DNA of 64,000 nucleotides from Thereva unica (lineage: Eukaryota > Arthropoda > Insecta > Diptera > Therevidae): NCBI GenBank assembly GCA_949987705.1, contig OX465281.1, positions 239,031,143 to 239,095,142 on the forward strand, read 5' to 3'. The position numbers and the translations under genes are program-made. This document shows, piece after piece, positions 18,717 to 30,104 of the stretch (position 1 is its first letter; each line of letters opens with the position of its first letter). A model generated the notes under the pieces. The model made no database searches, was not told the origin of the DNA, and worked only from the letters and a program-made list of their open reading frames with translations.

Positions 18717-21300
18717 TAGTGCTTCCATTTCCCGGCTATATTCAGCATCCCGGGAAACGGGATATATATTGGTACCTTCCCGGGATCCCGGGAATTTCGC
18801 AATACAAAACTGGAAATAATTTAAAATAAAAAAATGCAAGTTATAACATAACTGAAAATAAAATTTATTTCTTTTACATACTTAAATATTCATTTTAATA
18901 TTAAATAATATCCGTAAAATAATAATAAGGTATCATAATATAAGTAAGATACATTTTTTGTTATTTATTATTAATAAAAAAACTTTTAAGGAAAACTAAA
19001 TTGTCTAATGAGCGATCACTTAGTGAAGAACGTTTCACGGTGGAAAAAATTGATGCAATTGAGAAAACTCTCTCACTTTCAGTGGACGTTGGACGAATAG
19101 TTTTTAGGCTCTCTAGTAATTTTTTTAAATTTGTTGTTATATTACCAGTTATTTCATAGATATTAAATTCTTGTTTTAGAGTAGTTATATTTTCTTTCTC
19201 CCCTTTTAAACTAACAGACATTGAAACCGTGCTTTCTTTAACTGCTTGCTCTAGCTTACGTTTTAATTCCTTTTCAGGATTTATAGATACTACTTCCACT
19301 TGTTCATCGCTGTTCACAGAAGCATACTCCACCTCTACGGCAGTTTCAGCATCATCTTTTTCGCTTTCATCATTTGATGAAGAACAATTTAAATTATTCA
19401 TAATTTGCTTGGCAAGTTTTAAAATCGAAGTTTTACTAGCTTTCTCAAAAATTATATTATTAGAATTTTTATTAAACTGTTTCGGGTTTTGTAAGAATTG
19501 GATTAGGGATATTAAGTCCTTGTTCCTCCGTTCCATAATTCTATGTTGTAAAGCTTCGAGCATTTTATTTGCAAGAATAGTTTCTTGATCTTTCAAAGAA
19601 TTAAACAAAAAATTCAATACTCCCTCGCTGGTTAATAAATTAGAATCACGCTTTTGTAATGCCTCCACGGCTAATTTGATCGGTTTTAAAGTACTTAACA
19701 ACATTTCTAATAGTGGTAGTTTTTCTTGATCCATATAGTAAGATAACTGTAAATCTTTTAGAGCCTTAATGATACTATTTTTAACCAAAAAAAATCTTTC
19801 TAACATAGGCTCTATGCTATTCCATCTAGTAACACAATCTAATAGTAAATTTAGTTCCTTTCCACATTCTCTTTTCACATGCTTTTGTAGGATAGTATTT
19901 CGAACCGGGGATGTTTTGAAAAGTTTTGCAATTTTTCGTACCATTTCAAGGGCCATGAATATGTTTACGTCCATATTTTTATTTGCCTGTGAACCGTGTT
20001 CCAAAATTTCATGTGTCTCATCAGAATAGTCAGAATAATCATTTGTAAACGAATCGCTGTCAACATCGGTATCGGTTTCTACGCTTTTACTTTTATTGTA
20101 AATAACATCAATTACTGATAAATGGATCGCGTGATTATAACATAACTGATGGAGGAAAGGAGCAATTTTTCCAAATTTCACCATCACGGCGGCACCATCC
20201 GTAGTGGAACATACAATATCGGACAAAGTCAAGTTGAAAGTAGAGAGTTTTTCTTCAAGCAAACTTAAGCATTTTTCGGCAGGACAACTACCATCGATTC
20301 TAACAATGCCCAGGTTTTGAAATTTATTGTCTAGATAATGAATATTCACATTTAAGAATCGTTTGTTTTTCTTACTTGTCCATTCATCTAGGGTTATACT
20401 AAATTTGCAGCCCTGTATTTTTAAATTAACTATGATGTTAATTATTTGTTGTTTTGCAATTTCGTAATAATTATATATTAGATTCATAATAGCTGTATTG
20501 CTTCGTGGCAATTCAAAATTTTGCAAAATTAATGCTTCTCTAATGAAGCTGCTGTTTCGGATTGAGTTAATTGCGAGACCATCGACTGCAGCCAGCTTTG
20601 CCACAATCTCACTCAATGTGCGTTTTTTATTTGATGTTATAGTTGTAAATTTATCTAATGTCTGTAGTTTAGATCTTTTTTGCCTATTATTTATTTCATC
20701 CAAATCAGGGACTTTTCTTTTTGTTTCAATTTGATGCAAAGAGAGTAAGTGTCTACTTAGTCCACTAGTGGATGATCCTTTGCATTGTATTTCCTTATTG
20801 CATTTACTGCAAATAGCAGAATCACTTTTATTTTTAATAAAATATTTCCAAACGCCTGTTGGTTGCTTTACTAAAATTGAATTTTCCATATTTAAGTACT
20901 AAAAAACAAATGAATTTCAGTATGAATTTGATTTATTTTCATTTTATAAATTTTGCACTTACATATACACTTCAATTTCAAAACCGATTCGATCAAAGTT
21001 AGAGTTGCAGAGTATAAAACACTTACTTCTTAAATATTCAGTTTAAACTGACAAACCGACAACCAATTGACAACTGGAACTGACATTTACGAAGAATTTT
21101 AATTTCACAAAGTTAGTGTGACCATTTCTGTGTTTTAGTCGAAGAGATTTCGAAATTTGTGAATTCCACAATACATAAATATTATTTTTGGAAAAAAAAT
21201 CTTCCCGGGAAATAAAAACATAATCCCGGGATTCGGGAAATGTAAAATGCACCAATTTCCCGGGAAATATATCCCGGGAAATCCCGGGAAGGAACCTCTA
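18717..21300 (-). mobile_element. complete hAT DNA transposon
   Basis: A 2584-bp element bounded by short terminal inverted repeats (TAGTGCTTCC at the left, GGAACCTCTA at the right, so TAGWG-type tips) and a perfect 8-bp target duplication CTTAAAAT (18709-18716 and 21301-21308), the hAT hallmark. Both subterminal regions are dense in CCCGGGA/TCCCGGG motifs, likely transposase-binding repeats. It carries one gene, an uninterrupted transposase on the minus strand. All parts needed for autonomy appear present, so it may be a recent arrival. Confidence 0.93.
18961..20889 (-). CDS. hAT transposase, BED-zinc-finger type
   Basis: An intact 642-residue frame, the usual hAT length. An N-terminal BED zinc finger has C27, C30, H47 and H52 (ICSKC...SRHLLSLH). 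A helical DNA-binding stretch follows (about 85-160). The RNase-H-like catalytic core begins at the LDEWTS motif, with likely first acidic residue D168. The second is probably D231 in STTDGAAVM, followed by the C..H motif CYNH (250-253). An insertion domain rich in Asp/Ser lies at about 265-300, and CVTRWNS follows near 350. The C-terminal dimerisation region (about 575-635) contains TSTESERVFSIA with the likely catalytic Glu. The ATG at 20887-20889 lies just after the BED-proximal upstream region, and no frameshift is seen. It acts in the nucleus to cut out and reinsert the element. Related host proteins are the ZBED family. Confidence 0.93.
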   Translation of the reverse strand: MENSILVKQPTGVWKYFIKNKSDSAICSKCNKEIQCKGSSTSGLSRHLLSLHQIETKRKVPDLDEINNRQKRSKLQTLDKFTTITSNKKRTLSEIVAKLAAVDGLAINSIRNSSFIREALILQNFELPRSNTAIMNLIYNYYEIAKQQIINIIVNLKIQGCKFSITLDEWTSKKNKRFLNVNIHYLDNKFQNLGIVRIDGSCPAEKCLSLLEEKLSTFNLTLSDIVCSTTDGAAVMVKFGKIAPFLHQLCYNHAIHLSVIDVIYNKSKSVETDTDVDSDSFTNDYSDYSDETHEILEHGSQANKNMDVNIFMALEMVRKIAKLFKTSPVRNTILQKHVKRECGKELNLLLDCVTRWNSIEPMLERFFLVKNSIIKALKDLQLSYYMDQEKLPLLEMLLSTLKPIKLAVEALQKRDSNLLTSEGVLNFLFNSLKDQETILANKMLEALQHRIMERRNKDLISLIQFLQNPKQFNKNSNNIIFEKASKTSILKLAKQIMNNLNCSSSNDESEKDDAETAVEVEYASVNSDEQVEVVSINPEKELKRKLEQAVKESTVSMSVSLKGEKENITTLKQEFNIYEITGNITTNLKKLLESLKTIRPTSTESERVFSIASIFSTVKRSSLSDRSLDNLVFLKSFFINNK

Positions 21301-21308
21301 CTTAAAAT

Positions 21309-23555
21309 GAATACGTTAGGCGGCGTGTTGTACGAGCATGTAGAAGGAAGAAATAAATGTTTATAGCAACACGCCCTGATAGAGCTAAAGAAGACAAAGA
21401 AGAACATATAACATTATTATTCAACAAAGAAATCATTTCTACAATTCGCTTGCGAATACAAATCATGAAAACTTCTACAATGTTAAAAAATTTCCACAAC
21501 GCAACACTTTCTCAAGAGTTTATCTAATTGCCCCAGCGTATACTGCTGTGTTAACGATGTTTTCCCGCATAAGAGTAAAGTTTTTATCAAGATTTTTATG
21601 AGTGACGTCTTCGTTGCCATAAAAGTAATCCCACCCCTCCAAAAACACAGTATATTTCAAGAACAAGCTCTTATATCTAACAACATAAAATATACAAGAT
21701 TGTGATATCCTTGCAGGAGATGTACTCGGATATATTGAATTTCCTGGATTGACTATATTTTTCCACACTAAGGTACCTTGGAAGCCAAACAGCTTCATCC
21801 ACCTGCAATGAGTCCTTGTCAAGAGGGAACGAAAAAAAAAATGAAATAAAAGTTTGAATCCATCAAAGTTGATATTATTCCCTGTTGTCCGCTGATAAAA
21901 GCTCCTTTGGACTTTTGGAGATTCGTCTATTCCTGGATTTATTCTCCTGGAGATAATCCAAAGCAGGTCGTAAAGCGTTAATTTCCCTCTAGAGTCCGGC
22001 ATTCTGCCCAATCCCACTTGCCCGCAGCACCTGGGTGGTGGTACAATTACTGCATTCGGCCATTATTCCAGGCCATCACATGTTACTGAGGGCATGGACA
22101 ACCACCGAAGCGAATTCAGGTTTCAAGGGCCAATGGATCCCCGTCGCCGTGCCATGTGCAAATGGTATGAGAGCTGAGCCCTTCTCTCCCTTTTCCATCC
22201 TGTTCCTAGTTCCTGTGCCTTCCTTCAAACAGACCCTAGCGATTCGTCTTCTTTGTGTGTTGTATGTGACTTAAAACGGGTGTCAAACGCACATCGGCAC
22301 GTACAACACAGGAGTATTTCCCTTAAAGTGAAGTAGTGGGGGAGGGCGGGCGGCAGGCAGGGCAGATATCGATTAATCGAAATTGGCTTATCGCTTATCA
22401 CAGCACAATCTCGGCCGCTGGTGCTCAAGAGCTTTGGCATCTGCGGTGCTCCCAGAAGACAGCAAGAGATCTAGATAGAACCCAACCGGCAAGAGCTGGG
22501 AATAATTTCGTTTTCAAGTGTTTGTTTATTTTGAAAAATGAGCTGCGACTCTGGAATGGAGGAAGAGTTCATTGACGTGAATTTATTTATCCCTCGCCCG
22601 ACCAACCCCCCAAAACATAGCGAGGCCAACACTTGCGCACGAGACAGCAAAACACCACCAGCAGCAGCCGACAAAGCGATAAGAAAGAACTCCAACTCGA
22701 ATCTAGGAAAGAAACTGCAGCCGCGGCACAGCAGACATTTTCTACAATAATTTCAGTGCAGATATGCAAAGGGCCATGGCTGCGCCAGAGATAAATCCCT
22801 TAAAATATACAAAAAATTCACTTACCCTCCGTTTTTTTTTAAATCCAGATTTCTCCGCAACGATGAATATACAAAAAAAAAGTTCTGCAGCCACTGTGCA
22901 CTCCCCTCAAGTTCGTATTTCCTTTCTTTGATTATGTTTACCGCTAGTTTCCACTCTCTACCGATTTTCTGATTATCCAAGAGGTCAGACAAAACTTGGA
23001 AGAACCTTTCTTGCACTTAACAAGATTCACAAAAACACTGAAGCTTCTCAAGCATTTTTTTCTCACTAGGTATAAAGAAATTTATTGATTTAGTAAAAGC
23101 ACTGCGTGCACACAATAAAATTTGCTTTATCTTTTGCACCACTAGATAAACTCCTTGGCACTCATATTTACAATAACTTTTCAATTAATATCCACTCGAA
23201 TTTCTTCAATTAAACGCGCGGCGACCTCAGCTGAACGCGACTCTTGAACAACTTCATCCCGACTGAAACGAAAATTTTTGGAGTTGGTTTGGATTTATGG
23301 TTTGTACACACACATTCCCGCTGGTAACTTTGGCTTGCGTGTAGTACTAGAGTGTGCACAGACTGTAAATAGTGGGAAAGTTTTTATGTTGGCTGCATTT
23401 TATTCTAGTAAAATTTTTACTGGATTTAACGATTGCAAGTTTAAAAATAAAAATTTATTATGGATAATTTGTAACTTAAATAGCGGCATGAAATGTATTA
23501 TATGTAAAAGCAATGAAGTGTTGAAGAGATGTGCTAATTTAGTTTCTCGCTGTAT
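21309..23555. other. no confidently recognised gene
   Basis: Two frames deserve mention. The minus-strand frame 21520-22017 (165 codons) has no domain I recognise. The plus-strand frame 22538-22750 begins at a plausible ATG (MSCDSGMEEEFIDVNLF) in a more G+C-rich setting and is Pro/Lys-rich downstream, so it could be a first coding exon of an unseen gene. Neither is supported by splice partners in the window. Confidence 0.3.
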
Positions 23556-23559
23556 CTCG

Positions 23560-24270
23560 TAAAAAAGAAATTCTGCTATATGTTGAGAAAAACTGGATGG
23601 AGTCGTATGCCTGCTTGAAGTGTACAAAGATCTGGTATTCGTCAACATTCCTCATCCAGCATTTTTCTAGGAGTTGTTTTAGTGTGAAGAGTTGGTGGTT
23701 GGTTGACCTTCCTCTCCGGAAGCTGGCTTGGTATTTGCCTAGTAAACTTTCTGAGACAGGTTCCAGCTTGTAATTTATGAAAATTGGGAATATTTTATAT
23801 CCTATAGAAAGTAATGAGATCCCTCTATAGTTCTCACAGAGTAGTTTATCGCCTTTCTTATGGATAGGGCAAATCATGGCTTCCTTCCAGTCGTTCGGTA
23901 AGCATTCCTCCATTCATATTTGGTGATCAGTTCATGCAATTTTTCTACTATCCTATGCTTCCCTTTTTAACGAGTTTCATGGCTAATCCATCGATTCCCG
24001 GGACTTTGCTATTCTTCAAGCTTTTATTTCTCAAGCATCAGGGGCTCTATCTTAATACCATCATCTGGTATATCCGCACGTTCGTTGGTATACGTGGGAT
24101 CAGTATTATCATTGAGGAGCTGGTCAAAATACACTTTCCTTCTTTCTTAGATTACAGCTGGTTCTGTTATAATGCCACTATTATTATCTTTGCATAGAGT
24201 TGTCCGTAGTTTAAAGTAGCTACTGATTGTTTTGTTTTCGCGGTAGGTCTGCCTGGTGTTATTATTCTGG
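23560..24270 (-). pseudogene. decayed LINE reverse transcriptase fragment (family B)
   Basis: The minus-strand frame 23539-23913 contains [31 protein letters not shown] and FRRGRSTNHQLFTLKQLLEK, ending at QAYDSIQ. These are reverse-transcriptase motifs 1-3 and the start of the palm, closely resembling the intact ORF at 47343-49724 ([22 protein letters not shown]). Upstream on the same strand, in other frames, are residues of the linker between endonuclease and polymerase (YFDQLLND..., IDGLA). It is truncated on both sides and frameshifted. Confidence 0.85.
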
Positions 24271-24503
24271 ATGCTGCCATGATTATCTTGAATTTGCCTG
24301 TTACTTATATAAGATTTAATTAAAGGGTATGCTTTACCTCTTATTAGTTGGTGAAATGGTATCTACTACAGTCCATGTCTGGTCCAGGATGTTCTCTGAT
24401 CCTAATGATGACAAACTGTCAATTATGGAAAAAATCGGTTGAGTCCAATGCGTATCAAGCGTGATAAGATTATAATTATCTTGATGTTACTTATATAAAT
24501 GTG

Positions 24504-24527
24504 AATAAATAAATAAATAAATAAATT
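24504..24527. repeat. (AAAT)n microsatellite
   Basis: Six tandem AATA/AAAT units. Such runs often end LINE or SINE copies, but I could not define an element ending here. Confidence 0.8.
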
Positions 24528-24926
24528 CGTGTATTATGTTTCATGCGATTTGGCAGACTTTCCTACTGGAATAATGGGAGCCATTGTTTCATAAAATATT
24601 TTCTTGTTTGGGTAAATTTGTTATGTTGTAATATTATTTAAATACCAATAAATAATGCAACATTATAAATTAAGATTCACCTCTATTTTCGAAGAATTCA
24701 CCATAAATACTGAATTCGCTCCAAATATTCGCAAAGTTTCGTTTGACTTTTAATATTGTTGGCAGCATTGTCTGTCAGTTTCATTTTCCTCATAATGTTT
24801 TGACGTGTGCTGATAAATATTATTGTGGATTGGAGGAAAACCGAAAGAATTTAAAATATAAGCAATTTCTTGCATTCCCATATGATGTAGTTTCAATAAT
24901 TCTGTTTTATTAAATCAATATAAAGC

Positions 24927-25673
24927 ATGGATATTTGCGCCAAAGTGTACAACTACCAGCTGCTAAAAAATGTGCACTTGTCCATCCCACCTCCAACCGC
25001 ATCTGGAAAAACCCTTTTAACTCAGGGTGATTTCACATATTTTCACTATAGATGTGATAATTATGACGATGTTGGTTGGGGCTGTGCCTACAGGACTCTA
25101 CAGTCTACATGTTCATGGATATTAGACACTTTGTCTGTTGACCCTTCGGTGCCGGATGAAATCCCATCTATACCAGAAATTCAGCAGACTTTGGTCAGTA
25201 TCGCAGATAAGCCGGAATCTTTTCTTGGATCAAGAGAATGGATAGGGGCTTTGGAGGTTTTTTATGTAATTGACACGCGGTATGACGTACCTTGCAAGAT
25301 ACTACATATACCGCAATGCGAGGATATTAAAAAATATGCGAATATTGTTAAGAAATATTTTGAAGACTTTGGAGGCCTTATTATGATGGGCGGCGATGTT
25401 GATGCTTCATCTAAGGGAATTGCAGGAATTCATATAAGTGGAAATCAAGCGTACTTTCTAGTCATAGTAATGAAAAATAAAATATTTTTGCTCGTTTTCA
25501 TCTCAAACTTACTTTTTATTCACTTTCAGGATCCACACTTTATTGGGAGGCCAAAATCTGTTCAGGAACTTGTTGAAAAGGGGTTTGTAAGATGGCAGCA
25601 TACTTCCCAGTTTGAGGACAGCTCATTTTACAATTTATGCCTCCCACAAATCAAAGCCAAAAATATATTTTAA
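24927..25673 (+). CDS. Ufsp1: Ufm1-specific protease 1 (UFSP1)
   Basis: A peptidase of the C78 family that matures the ubiquitin-like modifier UFM1 and removes it from targets. The papain-like core is clear: catalytic Cys53 in DDVGWGCAYRTLQ, a central helix pair ending in EWIGALEVFYV, the MMGGDVDASSKGIAGIHI strand, then the Asp/His pair in DPHFIG and the C-terminal FEDSSFYNLCLPQ. The N terminus is short, as in UFSP1 and unlike UFSP2. A 63-bp intron (25467-25529, GTAATG...TTTCAG) interrupts the gene. Removing it joins YFLVI to DPHF exactly as in the family and gives about 227 residues. The intron has no stop and keeps the frame, so the unspliced 248-codon frame is also open. The ATG at 24927 (AAGCATGG) is the first in frame. 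A poly(A) signal AATAAA lies at 25785-25790. Confidence 0.93.
   Translation: MDICAKVYNYQLLKNVHLSIPPPTASGKTLLTQGDFTYFHYRCDNYDDVGWGCAYRTLQSTCSWILDTLSVDPSVPDEIPSIPEIQQTLVSIADKPESFLGSREWIGALEVFYVIDTRYDVPCKILHIPQCEDIKKYANIVKKYFEDFGGLIMMGGDVDASSKGIAGIHISGNQAYFLVIVMKNKIFLLVFISNLLFIHFQDPHFIGRPKSVQELVEKGFVRWQHTSQFEDSSFYNLCLPQIKAKNIF
25467..25529 (+). other. 63-bp intron of Ufsp1
   Basis: The donor A/GTAATG and acceptor CACTTTCAG/GA bracket a T-rich 63-bp stretch whose translation (hydrophobic, MKNKIFLLVFISNLL-like) is foreign to the protease family. Its removal restores the conserved sequence. Confidence 0.88.
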
Positions 25674-25927
25674 TTACATCGGTTGTAAGTTGACTTGTGT
25701 AGTGTTTTAATTCGTTTTGAGGGTCATTTGTGCTCAAAATTTCATTTTTTTGCTATTTTAATATTGTTGATTTTTTTATAGATCAATAAATATTTTTATC
25801 CTACTAAAATATTGTAACGTGTGCTGTTTATATATAGAATTAAATATAGTTTTTTATTCAAGCGTTGTTAATCATTGAAATTATATTTAAACCCACTTTT
25901 AAACTGAGTTTAGTAATAGGCCAACCT

Positions 25928-26179
25928 GGGGCCAGTTCGTGTATGGCGAAAACGAAAAATTTTTTTCGTCTCGGGTTCGCGTAAGACGAAAAAATTGAAA
26001 ATTTTCGTCTGAAGCCGACGAAAGGCAGTCGAAAGGTCTTGGGTTATCGAGTTCTTGCATTAGGACACGAACAATTTTCTTTCGACCTACGCGAACGCTA
26101 AAATTTTTGTCGACAAAATTTTTCGACTTCAAATTTTTTTCGACCGACTATCGTCGTTCGCCATACACGAATCCGCCCC
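25928..26179. mobile_element. palindromic MITE of about 250 bp downstream of Ufsp1
   Basis: Imperfect inverted ends (GGGGCCAGTTCGTGTATGGC at the left, GCCATACACGAATCCGCCCC at the right) enclose sequence rich in TTTTTCG/CGAAAA blocks that are themselves inverted. There is no coding capacity and no clear target duplication. Confidence 0.65.
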
Positions 26180-26469
26180 TGCTTATAATTTCTTATTACA
26201 AATAATTTAGAAATGTCTTTAAGATGCAGCATTTATAAGGTTTATTTGTATTCATCTTACAATAGCGGACAAATATGTGATTAAATTATGTAGTTCTTTC
26301 ACTACTTTTGGTGCCCAGCTAACGCTCCCTTGACGGCTTTTTAAATTTCTCATTTCAAGAGCTGCAACATGCTGGTCGTTTCATTGTTCCTTTTCGCTCA
26401 TTGAGGAATTATGATGCATGTTAGTAATGGCGTAGCTTTAACCATAAAATGTATAATTTTTACCAATGT

Positions 26470-26640
26470 TGGCTTGAAATTAGAGCCAGCTTTAGCTCGT
26501 ATTCATATACCTATCAGCTTAACCTCTATTCTTTTGAAAACAATGGAAAGGCTGCTAGGACCTCATATTAGGTGCAAGCTGGAGCCCTTCCTTCCTCTAC
26601 ATAACTCCCAGTTCACTTAATCGAAGGTAAATCAACAGAG
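26470..26640 (+). pseudogene. short LINE reverse-transcriptase fragment
   Basis: Reads PISLTSILLKTMERLLGPHI, the 'RPISLTS...K..ER' motif of R1/Loa/Jockey-type reverse transcriptases, then residues resembling the next helix (LHNSQF). It is truncated on both sides. Confidence 0.75.
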
Positions 26641-27289
26641 GTTGTTATGATCACCCTTCCAACAGTCCGAAATAGTTGCAGCACGTTCATGTTATGCTAC
26701 ATGTTATTCCCCCTATTCCGCTGATGACTGACCACCACAAATATTATTTAGCCAGCGTTAATGTTTCATTCCTTGCTGATGCACTAGTTTTGATTCGGTC
26801 GAAGTTAAATTTTCTAGGATTTCATAAATCACGCTACGGCAACGACGAGTACTCATTCTCACGGTCATTCCTCTGGACTTAAGCTGGTGCAGGCATTAAA
26901 CGCAAACTTTTAATTTAAAAACATGTTTTCAATAAATGTTGCAATTATGAAATTTGCAAACGTTTCTGCCAACAACGTGCCTATATAAAGTTTTCTAAAC
27001 GCAGTTTTTAGTCCAGTCAAAGCACGGAAAAAACGGCCAAACCAGGCAATTCTCCCAAACAGCACCAAAATTTGGATTTGGATTCTGCTTACTCTCTATT
27101 TCAAAGTTGTCAATGTTCCGAGGGTTGGTTTTTGGAGTTTACTCCTTAAGAATCGTTTCATATATGAACAAAGTATGAAAAATATATGGGGTTAAAAAAC
27201 AAGCGTTAACAAAAAAAAACCGTTAACAAAAACAAGAACCTTTAACTTGATTTTGACCCACTTCCATACAACCGAACAACTTCACATAT

Positions 27290-27750
27290 GTATAGCTCGT
27301 TTCAAAATGCAATCTGGCCATTTTGTAAAAAAATCAAGATTTTGGCTTCAAGATGGCGGCCGATATTTGTATTTGTGTTCCCAGACCCCGACATGGGTAT
27401 CAAATGAGAGGGGCTGACAGATAGAATACAATTAGCGGTGTAGCATAATTCGAAATTCAAAATGGCGCACAACACAAAATAGCGGAAGACATGTAATAGA
27501 CTAAAAAGTAGAAAACATAACCGATCAACTTTAAATTTCGCACATATGCATAATTCGCGTGGCAATGTAATGTGACCGTAACCAAATACGGATGGCCGTA
27601 TCAGAATAGATTACATTTTGCTTCACAATCCCCTCAGTACGGGTTCGATCAACTTCAAATTTTGCACATATGCATAGTTTGCTTGACAATGCAAACTGAC
27701 CATTTTGTAAAAAAACAAGATAGCGTGTCAAAAATGGCGGCTCATTATTT
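27290..27750. repeat. dispersed repeat, copy 1 (two units)
   Basis: Contains 'GGCCATTTTGTAAAAAAATC', 'AAGATGGCGGCCGA', 'CCCCGACATGGGTATCAAATG', then 'AATTCAAAATGGC.....ACACAAAATAGCGGAAGACA', followed by a second shorter unit from about 27560 with the 'TTTTGTAAAAAAACAAGATAG' block. The same ordered blocks recur at 61190-61900. Family unknown; possibly a tandem-repeat-containing non-autonomous element. Confidence 0.65.
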
Positions 27751-27899
27751 GAACAGTACACCCAATGTTGCCAAACTTTTCCTATTGACCGTACTAACCG
27801 TTTCCACTCATAGTGTGAATAGATCGTCAGCTAGTGGCAGATTTAGGTGGACCATTTTCTCATGCTAGTGTCGAAGAGGGTTGCACCAGTTTTGACTCA

Positions 27900-29600
27900 A
27901 GTCTAAAGGTGGTCATGCTTGCGCAGATACCGTCAGCGTAGCCTTTTGCAACACTGTTGTTGAGTCACTAAAATGAAAAACTCGGTACGCATAGAAAAAC
28001 TTCACAATAAATCTAAATTTCATATAATTTTTATTTTTTTTTTAAATATTTACATGCAAGTATTATAAAGAAAAAGCAAAGGAAAATTTTTTTATTGTTA
28101 TTTTCAAAGTGAAAAAATAAGAATTTATGTTTCGCTCATATTTCAATAAATTTTTATTTTGTTAGGTATCGCCTTTTGTTAACTAATTTGTTTTTGTTTT
28201 CTTTTCTCTATTATATTTAATAAAGTCTCAGAATCATTTTTTTGTTTAAGATTGCTATTTTATAATAGTAGTAATCACAAAAAAAAAATCAATGATAAAA
28301 GATAAACGTATTTTTTCTGTATGTTTAAAACCAATTACCATCATAATTTTAAAAGGCTTTTTTATTTAACAATTTTTGTTTTTTAATTCAAAATTAAAAT
28401 GATTAATTTGTTTTTAAATTGAATTAGTTAATTTAAAAAAATATATCAGTCATCAATTCGTTTAATTTCAACAAACGTTCAGGATATACATATTAGGAAT
28501 GAAATTTTTAAAGGGAAAATAGCTTTTATGTCGAATTATTGGCTTTGTTAACTTGAAGGAAAAGAAGCAAAGGATTTAAAAAAAAATAGACGAAAAAATA
28601 CTGATATTTTTTCAGTCTTATTTTGAACCAGTTAAACCATAACCGTAATGATTAATTTGTATTTAATTTAAATAAAAAACAAACGGAAGCCAATTACTCA
28701 AAAATGTTAGCGGCAAAACTCGAGAGTATACATAATTAACAAGAATTTTTAATTGAAAATAAATTTAAGGATTAATTAATTATTATTGTATTTATTATCT
28801 TTTTTTTTCTTTAATCCACTGGCACTAACTTTTCTGGTTGCAGTGGTAGTAGTAATAGATCTAAATAATTCCTAAAGCTAAAGTGGAAGTCAGGATAATT
28901 TTATTATTTTGTTTTTTTTCTCCATAATGTTTCTTAAATTTTCATTTTCGAAATTCTTAATTTTATTTTGGGATATCTTTGTTGATTTTTTATTATTTTG
29001 TTTCTTATTATCTATGAGTGACGGTAAAGAACTCTTTAGCTACGATTTTTTAAAGATAACTCACTTATTCTTCTAACTCAAGATATAAGGGGGTTATTGC
29101 AAATAATTTCTTTTGTGTGCGTGACTTTCAGAAACTTATTACTTATTTAGTTTTTATTTTTTTTATTATTTGTGTTTTTTGTATTGTAAAAAAATAATAA
29201 TTGTTTTTTATTAATATAATTTAAAACAAAAAATATTAGAGGAATGTGTTAATATTTCATTTTTGGCTTTTAAGGGTAGAAAAATAGTTTTGGAAACCTT
29301 AGATCTTTAATTGTTAATTATTGTGGGACAAAATTGCTTGATTGTTTAAGTTATTTAATCGCATTTATTGTTCAGTAATATTTAAAAGGCCTAAAAATGC
29401 GATAAATTCTACATATATTATAAAAGGCGGTATAGATTAAATTAGAAGTTGCATAACAATTAGTTTGGCACGATGTGCTGTAAAGTGGTACCAATAAAGC
29501 AACTTATAAATATATACAGTATTCCACATCCACCCAATTTGCTATGAACACTTTTTACTTTAATTATGTTGAGTTTCATTTAAAATTAGAAGTACACCTC
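27900..29600. other. very A+T-rich stretch without gene
   Basis: Composed largely of A/T runs with no open frame of note and no inverted-repeat ends that I could identify. Confidence 0.5.
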
Positions 29601-29627
29601 AATGAAATGAAAAAGTATGGGGCCCAG

Positions 29628-29682
29628 TTTTTGTCATGTCACTTATAAAGTCGTTTATCATAGACGAGTGACATGACAAAAA
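29628..29682. repeat. perfect 16-bp inverted repeat (hairpin)
   Basis: TTTTTGTCATGTCACT at 29628-29643 pairs with AGTGACATGACAAAAA at 29667-29682 across a 23-base loop. It could be the remnant of a small inverted-repeat transposon; nothing else around it is informative. Confidence 0.7.
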
Positions 29683-29779
29683 GTGATTGAGAATAAAAAC
29701 TGACAAACTTAGTTGAAAGATGGCAACTCAGTTCAACAAAAAGTAATTTTGTAAGACAATTTTTCTCAAAATACGGGCA

Positions 29780-30100
29780 CTGTGGAAATAGAGTTTGATA
29801 GCGATGAGGGGACAGGGGAGATTGAGAGTTCTAGCAATAAATAATAATCTGATTACCGATCCTAAAGGCATTTTGGAGCGTTGGGAAGAGCATTTTCATG
29901 AATTGCATGAATTGCTAAATGGCGAGCTAACTGAGGAGTTGGAGGCTTCATCAATATCTGATTATATTCACCACCACCGCTGCCACCACCAAGCTTGGAA
30001 GAAGTTAGCAGAGCCATCACCAGGCTCAAAAACAACAGGATCTTGGGTGCAGACGGCATCTCCGCAGAGCTGGTTAAATATGGAGGGCTTACACTAAGGG
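29780..30100 (+). pseudogene. LINE ORF2 fragment, linker and start of reverse transcriptase
   Basis: Reads LITDPKGILERWEEHFHELLNGE-like residues (one short duplication, HELHEL), then in another frame RAITRLKNN and LGADGISAELVKYGG. This is the KAPGxDGI.AELIK motif that opens the reverse transcriptase of APE-type LINEs. It is truncated and frameshifted. It belongs to a LINE related to those at 47 kb and 56 kb, but is not the same copy. Confidence 0.8.
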
Positions 30101-30104
30101 GCGG

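Noticed and set aside
19229..20734. Plus-strand frames across the hAT transposase
   Set aside because: Shadows of the intact minus-strand transposase, with low-complexity content only.
21520..22017. 165-codon minus-strand open frame
   Set aside because: Residues do not suggest any family; no neighbouring exons or transposon context. Left as undecided intergenic sequence.
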